Below, in pieces: positions 1 to 7,973 of a stretch of DNA of 64,000 nt (within the stretch, counting starts at the first letter, position 1; each line of letters begins with the position of its first letter). Source of the DNA: Rhizomicrobium sp. (GTDB lineage: Bacteria; Pseudomonadota; Alphaproteobacteria; Micropepsales; Micropepsaceae). The notes beneath the pieces are model-generated. The model saw only the letters and a list, made by a program, of their open reading frames with translations. It was not told where the DNA came from and did not search any database. The position numbers and the translations under genes are program-made. The stretch covers positions 3,076,756 to 3,140,755 of the forward strand of contig JBBCGJ010000001.1 of the NCBI GenBank assembly GCA_037200985.1, read 5' to 3'.

Positions 1-2486
1 GTGGGGCGGCCGCGCATCGCGAAACGGATCCAGCCCTCGCTCTCGGCGGCGTCGAAATGAAAGGCGGCGGCGAGCGGGTCCAGCGCGTCGCGCGCGCTCA
101 TCGTGTCGGTGACGGCGAAGCCGGTCACGAGGCCGTCGAGGCCCGAGGTGTCGGTTCCGGAGAAGTTCGCCGCGGCGCAGACATCGGCGACGATGGCGCC
201 GAGCGGCACGGCGCCGAGCCGCCCATTCAGCCAATGGCCCAGCCGCCAGTTCGCGGCATCGCCCCACACGGTGGAGAGCGCGGGGAAGAACGGATAGGGC
301 CGCGCGTCCCAGCACCACACATATATGTTGGACGTGTCCACCATGCGGCCGGCATAGTGCGACGAGGCGGGGTTGTTCGCGGGCGCGTTCCAGAACGCGA
401 AATGCGCTTCCAGGAAGCGGCGCTGGACCAGGTCGTCGCGCGCGCCGGTCGAGAAGTAAGGCAGCGCGCTTTCCGCCGATTTGGGATCGAAGAACACGTT
501 GGGCTGATTGGCGCCCTTGTCGATGGCGGGGCATCCGAGCTCGGTGAACCAGATCGGCTTGCCCTGCGGCGTCCAGGCGGTGGGCGACGCGGCTTCGGCG
601 CCCGTCGGGCGGTCGTAATGCGCGCTGCCCCACCAGTTCCACAGATCCTTCGCGCGCCACACAAAGGGCTTGCCGAGACCGTCGGCGATCGGCGTGCGGG
701 TCTGCGCCGCGCGGTCGGCGTCGGAGGCGTAGTACCAGTCGTAGTCCTCGCCGCCGCGGATATTGGCGGCGAGATAGGCGGGGTCGGTGATCGCGGTGGG
801 GCCATCGGGATCGTAGTCGAGATGCGCGGTGCCGTCGCGCCAATCGGCGAGGGGCAGGTAATTGTCGATACCGACGAAATCGATGTTGGGGTCCGACCAC
901 AAAGGATCGAGGTTGAACAGCAGCGCGCCGCCACCCGTCTGGTGATTGTTGTATTCGCTCCAATCGGCGGCATAGCCGAGCTTGGCCGCGGGCAGGATCG
1001 CGCGCACGTCGGCGGCAAGCGTCTTCAGCGCCGCGACGGCGGGATAATGCGTGGCGCTGTCGCGCACGCGGGTAAGGCCGCGCAATTCGCTGCCGATCAG
1101 GAAGGCGTCGACGCCGCCGGCCGCGGCGGCAAGCTTGGCGTAGTGCAGGATCATCCGGCGCAAGCCCCAATCGGCGCCGCCGGTCCAGGCGACCGTGGTG
1201 CCGCTTACCGCGAAGTTCGCGGCCGTCGCTGTGCCGAAGAAAGCGCTCACCTGCGTCGCGGCGGCGGCGGTCCGGTCGGGCGAACCCGCCACGCCCGGCG
1301 CCGGCGCGCAGGTGATGCGGCCGCGCCAGGGGAAAGCCGGCTGGCCGGCTGCGCCGGTATAGGGATCGGTCAGCGTGTTGCCCGGCGCGATGTCCATGAA
1401 CAGGAAGGGACACAGCATGACGCGAAGCCCGCGCGCTTTCAGATTCTGGATGGCGCTGACAATGGAGCCGTCGGACGGCGTGCCGCCATAGGCGGGAACG
1501 CCGCCGAGCTGGCTCACCACATGCGCGGCGCCGCGCGCGATGCCGTTCACGCTCCAGGTCTCGGGATAGGTGGTCTTCGCCGCGGTCTCGACGCCCGGCC
1601 TGATCGTGCAGGTGCCGGCGCGCAAATCGCTCGCGAACCAGCCGGTGACGAGCGACACCGCGCCGAGATTGGGCGCCAACGCGGTCAATTCGTCGAGCGA
1701 GGCGTCGATGTCGGCGGTGCCGGCGGAATTGTGCGCGTTCTGCGCCACGGTGGAGCCTTCGCCGTCGTCCTCGCTGACGATCGTGGCGTCATAGGCGAAC
1801 TCGCCGGCGCCAGGGATCAGCGCGACTCCGGTCAGCCCGCTCTCGAGCGCGCCCGGGTCGCCCAGCGTGCGGAAGACCTCGAAGGAAAGCTGCGGGATGC
1901 GGTTGCCGAAATCGGCGAGGGCAAAATCCTCGAACACGACATAGGCGAGATCGCGGAAGGCCGGCGCGTTGCCGGCACCCTCGATGTCGGCGATCGAGGG
2001 ATCGGCCACCTGCGCCGCGTCGCCGGAATGAAAGCGCAGCATGACCTTCGACAGATCGAGCAGATTGCCGTCGGCCCACACCCGGCCGATGCGGGTCGCG
2101 CCGGCGCACAGCCCGACCGCGAAGGAGATGGAATAGGTGTAGTCCGTCGTGGCTACCGAGGGCGCGCCGATGCCCTTGCCGCCGCCGCTCGACGTGGTGG
2201 TCGCGGTTTCCTTGTAGCGGCTGGCCCAGATCACCTGCCCCGCCAGCCGCACGCGGCCATAGAGGCGCGGGATCGGCGCGCCCTCGGTCGAGGCTTGCAG
2301 CGAGGTGTCGGCGAGGCGCGGGCCGTTGGTGTGGCGGCCGGGCGCCAGCGCGGCGTCGATCTCGCTGCCGGCGAGCGCGCCCAACGCGCCGCCGAGCTGC
2401 GCGCCCGTCACGCCGAGAAAGCTGAGGCCGCCGAACAGCGACCCGCCCAGCGCCGAGCCGGCGATTCCCAGAACGAGAGAGGCCAT
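1..2486 (-). CDS. GTA gp15-like baseplate/host-specificity protein (3' end outside window)
   Basis: Large tail-tip protein of the gene transfer agent. It starts at the ATG at 2486 behind a GGGAGGA ribosome binding site and stays open to the window edge (about 828 codons seen). The N-terminus is Gly/Ala-rich and hydrophobic (MASLVLGIAGSALGGSLFGG), followed by a beta-rich part containing PRLYGRVRLAGQVIWASR. Further on the motif NIYVWCWDARPYPFFPA matches the GTA TIM-barrel-like domain. The family (RcGTA gp15) is about 1300 residues, so roughly a third is missing here only because the window ends. It is the last gene of the minus-strand head-tail operon, after gp14. A very long open frame on the plus strand over this gene is a GC-driven shadow. 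Confidence 0.88.
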   Translation of the reverse strand, partial: MASLVLGIAGSALGGSLFGGLSFLGVTGAQLGGALGALAGSEIDAALAPGRHTNGPRLADTSLQASTEGAPIPRLYGRVRLAGQVIWASRYKETATTTSSGGGKGIGAPSVATTDYTYSISFAVGLCAGATRIGRVWADGNLLDLSKVMLRFHSGDAAQVADPSIADIEGAGNAPAFRDLAYVVFEDFALADFGNRIPQLSFEVFRTLGDPGALESGLTGVALIPGAGEFAYDATIVSEDDGEGSTVAQNAHNSAGTADIDASLDELTALAPNLGAVSLVTGWFASDLRAGTCTIRPGVETAAKTTYPETWSVNGIARGAAHVVSQLGGVPAYGGTPSDGSIVSAIQNLKARGLRVMLCPFLFMDIAPGNTLTDPYTGAAGQPAFPWRGRITCAPAPGVAGSPDRTAAAATQVSAFFGTATAANFAVSGTTVAWTGGADWGLRRMILHYAKLAAAAGGVDAFLIGSELRGLTRVRDSATHYPAVAALKTLAADVRAILPAAKLGYAADWSEYNNHQTGGGALLFNLDPLWSDPNIDFVGIDNYLPLADWRDGTAHLDYDPDGPTAITDPAYLAANIRGGEDYDWYYASDADRAAQTRTPIADGLGKPFVWRAKDLWNWWGSAHYDRPTGAEAASPTAWTPQGKPIWFTELGCPAIDKGANQPNVFFDPKSAESALPYFSTGARDDLVQRRFLEAHFAFWNAPANNPASSHYAGRMVDTSNIYVWCWDARPYPFFPALSTVWGDAANWRLGHWLNGRLGAVPLGAIVADVCAAANFSGTDTSGLDGLVTGFAVTDTMSARDALDPLAAAFHFDAAESEGWIRFAMRGRP

Positions 2487-2531
2487 CAGGATCGATCCTC
2501 CCTCTCCCGCGAAGGTAGAGGGTTCTTTGAA

Positions 2532-2954
2532 TTACAGTCGAAAGGCATAGGCGAGTTTGGCGCGCCAGAAGGACGAGAACGGTTCTTCGCTCACGCGCCG
2601 GTTCTGGCGGGCATGGATCAGGGTCGGCGCGCCGTCGCGTTCGCCGACGATCCCGCAATGTTTCGCCGGGCCGCGGCGCGCCATGCGGAACAGGGCGACG
2701 TCGCCCGGCGCCAGCGCGGCGCGGTCGATCTCGGTCAGGTGGCGGGCGAGCGCCGTATATAAGGTCTCGCGGCCGGTGGCTTCGGCCCAGTCGGGCGAAT
2801 AGGGCGGCGGATCCTCGGGCTCTTCGCCGTGCAGCTCGCGCCACACCCCGCGCAGCAGGCCGAGGCAATCGCAGCCCGCGCCCTTGGCGCTCGCCTGGTG
2901 CACATAGGGCGTGCCGATCCAGGCGCGGGCGACGGAGACGACGTCAGTTGCCAT
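2532..2954 (-). CDS. GTA gp14-like NlpC/P60 peptidase
   Basis: Cell-wall peptidase of the tail tip, expected to cleave peptidoglycan during DNA delivery. With the start MATDVVSVARAW (ATG at 2954) it has 140 residues. The catalytic Cys lies in GCDCLGLL (Cys30 by analogy with the DCSGL motif of NlpC/P60). The His is in KHCGIV (about residue 99) and a third polar residue is near LIHARQ. An ATG 15 bases further upstream is possible but would overlap gp13 more. The start overlaps the end of gp13 by 11 bases, so translation is probably coupled. Confidence 0.9.
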   Translation of the reverse strand: MATDVVSVARAWIGTPYVHQASAKGAGCDCLGLLRGVWRELHGEEPEDPPPYSPDWAEATGRETLYTALARHLTEIDRAALAPGDVALFRMARRGPAKHCGIVGERDGAPTLIHARQNRRVSEEPFSSFWRAKLAYAFRL

Positions 2955-3825
2955 AGCGGCTGCCTCCATCGAGCGGTTGCGACTGGGTGGGCGGCGCCAG
3001 GGCGGCGTCGTTGCCGGGCATGAAGGGGAAGCCGCGGAAATTGACGCCGTTGGCGAATTTCGCCTTGCAGGTCGAAAACTGCTTGTCGCAGCCGGCGCTC
3101 AGCGTGAAGCCGTCGCCGGGCGCGATGGCCTCGCTCATCGCCTGCCAGAGCTCGATCGAGCCGGCCGCGTGGCGCTTTATCTCCATCGCGCGGCCGTCAT
3201 TGGCGCCCGAGGTGAAGGCAAGCCTGCCGCCGCTGAACCAGCCGGCGGCATAGGCGCCAAGGCCCGCCGTGGTGAAACGGCGATTGTCGATGACGGCGAG
3301 CACCGTGGCCGAGGCGGTGAACGCCGTGCCCGAGATGTCTTTGCCGCAGCGCGTGTCGCCGAGGTCGGCGTCGCAGGAATAGCCGTAGACGCGGCCCACC
3401 GGCTGGTTCAGCCGATGCGCCAGGCCGCGCACCTCGCAGGAGAAAGCGGTCTTGCCGCGCTTGACCTCGCCCAGGCTGCCCTTGCGCATCAGGACGCGCT
3501 GCTCCGGCGCGGCCCAGTTGACGCGCCAGACCTCGATGTCCGCATCGTCGTAGAGGCCCGCGGCGAGGTCCGTCTCGTTCAGCGTTGCCGAACTCAGTGC
3601 TCCGGCGACGGTGAGGTTGTCGACGGCGAGGCCAAGCGTCGACTGCACGTCGCTGGCGGTGAAGCCGGCGACGGCCTGGTAGACGACGGCATCGAAGGTC
3701 ACGGGCAGGTCGTGGTCGGTGAAGCCGAGCACGGCGCCGTCGCGGCGGACGATCTTCCAGCACCAGCACAGAGTCGTGGCGCCCGAGGAGAGATGGGATT
3801 GGAGGGCGGGGGAGAGAGTCTTCAT
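2944..3825 (-). CDS. GTA gp13-like DUF2163 tail protein
   Basis: Protein of 293 residues matching the DUF2163/phage_BR0599 family (RcGTA gp13, baseplate hub). Recognisable stretches are CWCWKIVRRDGAVLGFTDHD near the N-terminus and the cysteine pairs CDADLGDTRC and CDKQFSTCKAKFAN in the C-terminal part. In the RcGTA structure homologous cysteines bind an iron-sulfur cluster; that is known for the family and only inferred here. It sits between gp12 and gp14 with an 11-base overlap into gp14. Confidence 0.9.
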   Translation of the reverse strand: MKTLSPALQSHLSSGATTLCWCWKIVRRDGAVLGFTDHDLPVTFDAVVYQAVAGFTASDVQSTLGLAVDNLTVAGALSSATLNETDLAAGLYDDADIEVWRVNWAAPEQRVLMRKGSLGEVKRGKTAFSCEVRGLAHRLNQPVGRVYGYSCDADLGDTRCGKDISGTAFTASATVLAVIDNRRFTTAGLGAYAAGWFSGGRLAFTSGANDGRAMEIKRHAAGSIELWQAMSEAIAPGDGFTLSAGCDKQFSTCKAKFANGVNFRGFPFMPGNDAALAPPTQSQPLDGGSRYGN

Positions 3826-3842
3826 GTGTCTCAGTCATGCGT

Positions 3843-3870
3843 TTCCTCCCCCGCAACAGCGGGGGAGGAA
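3843..3870. repeat. GC-rich palindromic repeat (REP-like, CCTCCCCCGC type)
   Basis: Perfect inverted repeat with 12-base arms TTCCTCCCCCGC / GCGGGGGAGGAA and a 4-base loop, in the short gap between gp13 and gp12. The same arms recur at 10313-10338 and at both ends of 13150-13277, so this is a dispersed element and not a gene-specific terminator. No T-tract follows on either strand. Confidence 0.8.
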
Positions 3871-3872
3871 GT

Positions 3873-4493
3873 TCAGATCCTTATCTCCACCAGCGGAATG
3901 CTCGGGATCTCGCCGGCGGCGAAGCTGGAGAGGTTGATCGACAATCGGTCGGTGTCGAAGCGCACCGGTACGTCGAACTCGAAGCCGGCGGTCAGCGTGC
4001 CGGTCGGCGCCGCCGCGAAGGTGACGAGGCCGGTCGTCGTGTCGACCGTGAAGCCGCTCATCCGTTCGACGCCGGCGACCGCGACGCGGACGGTGCCGGC
4101 GACGGGCTTGGCGATGACGCGGGTCCAGCTCGCCGGACCCGAGGGATAGGCCTTGGCGAGCTGGAAGACGGTCGCATGCCCGTCGCCGGTCCCGAGCGCC
4201 TGGTCGAACGGGGACGCGGACCCGTCCGGCGCGCAGGATTTGAAGTCGCTCCCATCCTTGAAGCGGAAGCCATAGAGCCGGCCCTGGCGCGCCTCGAAGA
4301 AGGCGATGACGGCGTGCAGGTCGCCCAGCGAGCGCACGCCGTAGCCGGCGTCGTAGCGGCGGCGCGAATTGGCCCACACCGCATTGCGCTCCTCGAAGCC
4401 GGAGCCGAGCGTGACGATCTCGGTCTTGCGCTCCGGCCCGCCCGTCGAATGGAAGGCGAGCGCGGTGGGGAAGCGGATTTCGTGGAAGGTCAT
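3873..4493 (-). CDS. GTA gp12-like DUF2460 distal tail protein
   Basis: Protein of 206 residues in the DUF2460 family (phage TIGR02217, RcGTA gp12, distal tail). Typical N-terminal features are FHEIRFP and ERNAVWANSRRRYDAGYGV, followed by a segment mentioning the measured ramp motif FFEARQGRLYGFRFKD. It starts at the ATG at 4493. Downstream gp13 is separated only by a palindromic repeat, upstream gp11 by a 136-base repeat-filled gap. Confidence 0.9.
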   Translation of the reverse strand: MTFHEIRFPTALAFHSTGGPERKTEIVTLGSGFEERNAVWANSRRRYDAGYGVRSLGDLHAVIAFFEARQGRLYGFRFKDGSDFKSCAPDGSASPFDQALGTGDGHATVFQLAKAYPSGPASWTRVIAKPVAGTVRVAVAGVERMSGFTVDTTTGLVTFAAAPTGTLTAGFEFDVPVRFDTDRLSINLSSFAAGEIPSIPLVEIRI

Positions 4494-4629
4494 TTATCTC
4501 CCCCTCCGCCCTTCGCACCTCGCGGTGCTACGGGCACCCTGCCGCAAACGCGGCCTTCATACGCTGTCGCTACGAAGCCCCCGCCAGCGCTACGCGCGCG
4601 GGGGAGGCGGGCTTTTGCTTGGTCGTCCA
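4494..4629. repeat. Repeat-filled spacer between gp12 and gp11
   Basis: Non-coding stretch made of GC-rich imperfect inverted repeats (CTCCCCCTCCGCCC at one end, GCGCGCGGGGGAGGCGGGC at the other) of the same general type as the other palindromic elements in this cluster. I see no coding content. Confidence 0.55.
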
Positions 4630-5157
4630 TCAAAGATTCCGCTGCCCGCGCGCCAGGGCGCGGCTCAGCATCGCGGCGACCTGGGATTCCGATTTCAGGA
4701 AGCTTCCCGCATCCGGGGTCTGTACGTTGAGCGTGATGGCGCGTGGGCCGAGCGCGGCGTTCGGCGCGATGGCGCCCGACGCGCCCGGCACGAACAGCTC
4801 CGGTCCCTGCTCGCCGACGAGATAGGGCGTGCCGGCATCGACCGGCCCGCCCGCCGCGCGCGCGCCGCCGATGGGCAAGAGCGAGCCGGCGATCGAGCTC
4901 AGGACGTTCTCGATCGGCTTGACGATGAATTGCGTCGTGGCGATGCGGTCGAAGCCGGCGAGGATCGAAGTGACGAGACTGTCCATCGAGGTCTTGCCGG
5001 AGATCACGGCGCGGGCGATCGTGTTCTCCACCGAGGAGAAGCTGCGCGTCACCGCGGTTTCGATGGCGCCCGTCGCGCTCTGCACCGGCCCGCCCACGAA
5101 AGCGCTGAGCGCCTGCCCCGCGGCTGCGAGGGATTGGTCGATGGGTGTTTCTGCCAT
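4630..5157 (-). CDS. GTA gp11-like tail tape measure protein
   Basis: Tape measure protein of 175 residues, short as expected for GTA tails (RcGTA gp11 is about 220). It starts MAETPIDQSLAAAG, contains the conserved segment TSMDSLVTSILAGFDRIA and the Gly-rich GGPVDAGTPYLVGEQGPELF, which is a hallmark of the lambda-type tape measure C-terminus. It lies directly downstream of the two tail chaperone frames, the usual phage order. Confidence 0.88.
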   Translation of the reverse strand: MAETPIDQSLAAAGQALSAFVGGPVQSATGAIETAVTRSFSSVENTIARAVISGKTSMDSLVTSILAGFDRIATTQFIVKPIENVLSSIAGSLLPIGGARAAGGPVDAGTPYLVGEQGPELFVPGASGAIAPNAALGPRAITLNVQTPDAGSFLKSESQVAAMLSRALARGQRNL

Positions 5158-5189
5158 GGGGTCGGTCTTTCATGTCGCGGTGACGTTGA

Positions 5190-5243
5190 TTCACGCGGAG
5201 GCGCGGAGGTGTCTCCGCGTTCTCCGCGGCTCCGCGTGAGATT
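5190..5243. repeat. Imperfect palindrome between gp11 and gp10.1
   Basis: Arms TCACGCGGAG and CTCCGCGTGA (outermost) enclose further CGCGGAG/CTCCGCG units. A similar CGCGGAGCCGCGAAGAGCGC unit lies near 15030-15052, so this is another dispersed repeat. On the plus strand it is followed by GATTTTTTG, which could act as a weak terminator against antisense transcription. Confidence 0.5.
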
Positions 5244-5275
5244 TTTTGCTCGCGCTTCGCGCGATGACGGAAATT

Positions 5276-5449
5276 TCAATCCGGATGCTGAGACATCAGG
5301 CGTTCGAACTCTGCGCGTGCGAGCGGTTGCTCGCCCGGTGGCTGCGCGGTCAACGCGCGCCATTCGGGGAGCGACAGGCGCCAGAAGGTTTCGGGCGACA
5401 GGCGGAGGCGGCCGAGGCCAAGGCTCAGCCAGTCGCGCCAGAGAAAGGG
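5276..5449 (-). CDS. GTA gp10.1-like tail assembly chaperone, probably a -1 frameshift extension of gp10
   Basis: Reading frame encoding LWRDWLSLGLGRLRLSPETF and ending in SQHPD, which matches the small TIGR02216 tail chaperone family found after gp10 in GTA clusters. In this frame no ATG, GTG or TTG precedes the conserved part; only CTG or a late ATG (in RLMSQ) exist. The frame overlaps the 3' end of gp10 in the -1 register, and the heptamer CCCTTTC at 5443-5449 is positioned exactly so that a -1 slip (CCT TTC to CCC TTT) joins gp10 to this frame and adds 55 residues. This mirrors the lambda G/GT chaperones. Homology is well supported, the frameshift mechanism is inference. Confidence 0.75.
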   Translation of the reverse strand, partial: PFLWRDWLSLGLGRLRLSPETFWRLSLPEWRALTAQPPGEQPLARAEFERLMSQHPD

Positions 5450-5772
5450 TGGGCGGTGTCTCCCGTGTCGCGCGACGGCGCGAGACCGGCGGCGTCGAAG
5501 GCGGCGGTGACGGCTACGACGAGCGTGCCGAGATCGCAGGGCAGCCGCAGGACGTCGGCTGCTTCGAACTCATGTCCGCCGCCGCGCAGGAGTGCCGCCG
5601 CGACCACGGCGAGATCGGCCGCCCGCACCGTTTTCAACCGCGACGCGACATCGGAAAGGTCGGCGAGGCCGAGGCCGTCCTCGATCTCGGCCAGCGCGCC
5701 GAGCGTAAGCAGCAGGCGATACGTCTTCCCATCGGCGGCCAGTGCGGCTTCGCCGCGGATGCGGTTGGGCAT
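5425..5772 (-). CDS. GTA gp10-like tail assembly chaperone
   Basis: Protein of 115 residues of the gene-transfer-agent gp10/Phage_TAC family. The motif GKTYRLLLTLGALAEIEDGL is typical, and the rest is a helical domain. It begins at ATG 5772 right after gp9. The C-terminal tail (DTGDTAHPFSGATG) is poorly conserved in appearance and contains the CCCTTTC slippery heptamer, consistent with being a short form whose frameshifted product carries the gp10.1 domain. Confidence 0.87.
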   Translation of the reverse strand: MPNRIRGEAALAADGKTYRLLLTLGALAEIEDGLGLADLSDVASRLKTVRAADLAVVAAALLRGGGHEFEAADVLRLPCDLGTLVVAVTAAFDAAGLAPSRDTGDTAHPFSGATG

Positions 5773-5805
5773 GGGATATCCTTTCCGCCCCCTTCGGGGC
5801 GACGA

Positions 5806-6222
5806 TCAAATCGCCGCGAACGCCAGCGCGCCGGCGGATGCGAGCGAAAGCGAGATCTTCAATTCGCCGTCGTAAGGCCCGTCATATTGCAGCGAGGCGA
5901 TCTTGAACGGGCCGGTGACGATGCCGAAGCTCGGGATGGTGAGCTGGAAATTGCCGATGGCCTGGTTGAAGAACGCCGTGCGCAGCGCGGCGTCCGACGC
6001 CGCGTCCTTGAATACGCCCGAGCCGGTGACGGATGCGGTCTTGACCCCGCCGCCCGCGAGCAGCTCGCGCCACTGATCGGCGGAATCGGCATTGGTGATG
6101 TCGACCGTCGTGGCGTTGAAGGTAAGCTGGGTGGCGCGCAGTCCGGCGACGGTCGTGAAGCCTTCCGGCGACCCGCCGTCGCCGATCTTGATGAGCAGGT
6201 CTTTGCCTTTTTGGGCGGACAT
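5806..6222 (-). CDS. GTA gp9-like major tail (tube) protein
   Basis: Tail tube protein of 138 residues (phage major tail protein, TP901-1/TIGR02126-like). It starts MSAQKGKDLLIKIGDG at ATG 6222 behind AAGGAG, and shows the family pattern FTTVAGLRATQLTFNATTVD and a C-terminal SLSLASAGALAFAAI. The frame is open further upstream through the insertion sequence, but the strong ribosome binding site and homology fix this start. It now lies downstream of the ISAs1 element, which separates it from gp8 and may impose polarity. Confidence 0.9.
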   Translation of the reverse strand: MSAQKGKDLLIKIGDGGSPEGFTTVAGLRATQLTFNATTVDITNADSADQWRELLAGGGVKTASVTGSGVFKDAASDAALRTAFFNQAIGNFQLTIPSFGIVTGPFKIASLQYDGPYDGELKISLSLASAGALAFAAI

Positions 6223-6232
6223 GGCGGTCTCC

Positions 6233-6360
6233 TTTACCCTCCCCCTGAGGGAGCGTCGAAAAATCGAAGCGAAGCGAAGATTTTTCGGGGAGGGGTCCGG
6301 CCGTGCAGCCGGCCCCCCTCCCCGAAATTTGCTTCGCAAATTTCGACCCTCCCTCAAGGG
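6233..6360. repeat. Long palindromic intergenic repeat between gp9 and gp8, interrupted by an IS
   Basis: Region of nested inverted repeats: CCCTCCCCCTGAGGG at one end, GAAAAATCG/GATTTTTCGGGGAGGGG in the middle, and GAAATTTGCTTCGCAAATTTC near the other end. The outer arm is cut at CCCTCAAGGG and resumes at 7548. Rejoined, it reads as a repeat of about 140 bases filling the gap between gp9 and gp8. Confidence 0.7.
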
Positions 6361-7547
6361 CAGGGCTATCGCATATGTCTGATGAGGTCGAAGAGGAAGT
6401 TGTCGTCCCATCCTGCGCGGAGGATTTTGCGGCGCAGGGAAGTCTTTGTATTGGGATGTGCTCTTGCGATGTTGAGTGCGGTTCGTCTGAGGACGGCGAG
6501 GTTTTGCGGCGCGTTGTCTTTTCGGCTGCGCGCCAGATCCTCGTCGAGGACGACGTCGAGGGCCCAGTGGAGCTGGTTTTCGATACCCCAATGGGCCCGC
6601 ACGATGCGCAGCAGTTCGGCACCGGTGCAGGAGCGCGACAGCAGGAAGTAGCGCTCGACGGGCTTGTCCGTGCCGCGGCGGCAGACGATCCTGGCCACCG
6701 CCTTCAAGCCCGGGAAGGCGTGCTTGTCGGCCATGCCTGGGGCCGAGGTGACCAGGGCGGCGCGGCTTTCGGTGCGGCCGTGATGGCCGTCCCGGCTCCT
6801 GGCCGGTTCGGTGTCCTTGGGCAGCACCGCCAGGGCTGCCTTGGCATCGGCCAACAATCCCGGCTGGTTGTCCTTGACCGCCAGCACATAGTCGCCGCCG
6901 CGGTTCACGATCGTCCGGGCCATCTTGCGATGGCAGTGCAGCGCGTCGGCGGTGACGATGCAGCCCTTCAGCGCCACCAGTTCGAGCAGCTTCAGCGCCG
7001 TGCCGGCCTCGTCGTTGTCCGGCGCCAGCATGTTGGCCAGGGCCATGCGGGTCTGGGCGCCCCATGCCGTCACCATCAGCCGCGGCATGTGGCTTTGGCC
7101 CGCCTCGTAGGCGCGGCGCAGCGACTTGCCGTCCACCGCCACGACGCCCTTGGTCTTGCCCAGCTTCGCCGCCGCCCCAAAGGCCGCCATGAACGTCCGG
7201 AAGGCCGCCTCGAACGCCTGCGGATCGAGCATCCGGAACACCCGGCTGAAGGTGTCGTGGCTCGGAATGCCATGCTCCAGCACCAGGATTTGCCGAAGAA
7301 GCGGTTCCTTCGACAGTCCGAACTCTTCCATGTCGCTGCACGACGTGGCCCCGCACAGCGTCCCAACCAGGGCGATGAAAAGGACTTCCACAAGATCGTG
7401 GCGCGCATTGTCCGCGCGCGGATCGGGCAAGTCCCCAAATACCTCGTGGAAGCTGTCCATTCCCGTCTCCTGAAGAATCAGAAGACACCTTCAGAAGCCA
7501 CAAAGACCAAGCCCGCAACCGCCAAAATCCCATATGCGATTCCCCTG
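6361..7547 (-). mobile_element. ISAs1-family insertion sequence
   Basis: Element of 1187 bases. Ends are imperfect inverted repeats, CAGGGCTATCGCATATG on the left and, reverse-complemented, CAGGGGAATCGCATATG on the right (2 mismatches in 17). Both sides are flanked by the same 10 bases, CCCTCAAGGG, at 6351-6360 and 7548-7557. Terminal CAGGG and an 8-10 bp duplication fit the ISAs1 family. One transposase gene fills it. The perfect duplication and intact gene point to recent insertion. Confidence 0.93.
6366..7460 (-). CDS. ISAs1-family DDE transposase
   Basis: Transposase of 364 residues, full length for the family. N-terminal domain MDSFHEVFGDLPDPRADNAR (H-repeat associated DUF4338-type start), then the RNase-H-like core with VVAVDGKSLRRAYE (first Asp), VTADALHCHRKMA (second Asp) and a C-terminal HWGIENQLHWALDVVLDED containing the Glu. 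No frameshift or stop interrupts it, so it is probably active. The stop codon lies only a few bases from the left end of the element. Confidence 0.95.
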   Translation of the reverse strand: MDSFHEVFGDLPDPRADNARHDLVEVLFIALVGTLCGATSCSDMEEFGLSKEPLLRQILVLEHGIPSHDTFSRVFRMLDPQAFEAAFRTFMAAFGAAAKLGKTKGVVAVDGKSLRRAYEAGQSHMPRLMVTAWGAQTRMALANMLAPDNDEAGTALKLLELVALKGCIVTADALHCHRKMARTIVNRGGDYVLAVKDNQPGLLADAKAALAVLPKDTEPARSRDGHHGRTESRAALVTSAPGMADKHAFPGLKAVARIVCRRGTDKPVERYFLLSRSCTGAELLRIVRAHWGIENQLHWALDVVLDEDLARSRKDNAPQNLAVLRRTALNIARAHPNTKTSLRRKILRAGWDDNFLFDLIRHMR

Positions 7548-7568
7548 CCCTCAAGGGGAGGGTAAGAC

Positions 7569-7973
7569 TCACGCCGGTTCCGTCACCGCGCGGAATCTGA
7601 GCTGCGCATGCACCGTCTCGCCGTCGCTCTCGCGGGTGCTTTCGCTTTCGAGCCAGCGCAGGTCGATCAGCGACTGGCCGGCGAGCGCGAGTTCGGCGCC
7701 GTTCAGCGCGGCGATCACCGCCTCGGCGGCCAGCCGCGTCTCGCGGCGGCCCGCGGCGCGCGACCAGACATGGATCGTGAGCGCATGGACGCTGCCGGGT
7801 TCGGTCGCGGTCGACCAGTCGCTTTCCTTGTCGTCGCCGATGACGATGTAGGGATAGGCGCTGCCGCGCGGCACCGCGTCGAAGATGCGATCGCCCACCG
7901 CGTCCGTCACGCCGCTGTCGGACGACAGCGTGGCGAAGATCGCCTGTTGCAGGGCCCAGCTCGCGGCGCTCAT
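7569..7973 (-). CDS. GTA gp8-like DUF3168 tail terminator
   Basis: Protein of 134 residues in the DUF3168 family (RcGTA gp8, tail terminator/connector). It starts MSAASWALQQAIFATLSSD and contains GDRIFDAVPRGSAYPYIVIG and LTIHVWSRAAGRRE, both typical. ATG 7973 overlaps the gp7 stop as ATGA. The insertion sequence ends 21 bases beyond its stop, so the coding region is intact. Confidence 0.9.
   Translation of the reverse strand: MSAASWALQQAIFATLSSDSGVTDAVGDRIFDAVPRGSAYPYIVIGDDKESDWSTATEPGSVHALTIHVWSRAAGRRETRLAAEAVIAALNGAELALAGQSLIDLRWLESESTRESDGETVHAQLRFRAVTEPA

Noticed and set aside
57..2762. 901-codon open frame on the plus strand
   Set aside because: It is the GC-rich antisense shadow of gp15 and gp14; the minus strand has ribosome binding sites and GTA baseplate homology, the plus frame is Arg/Gly/Ala-rich with none.
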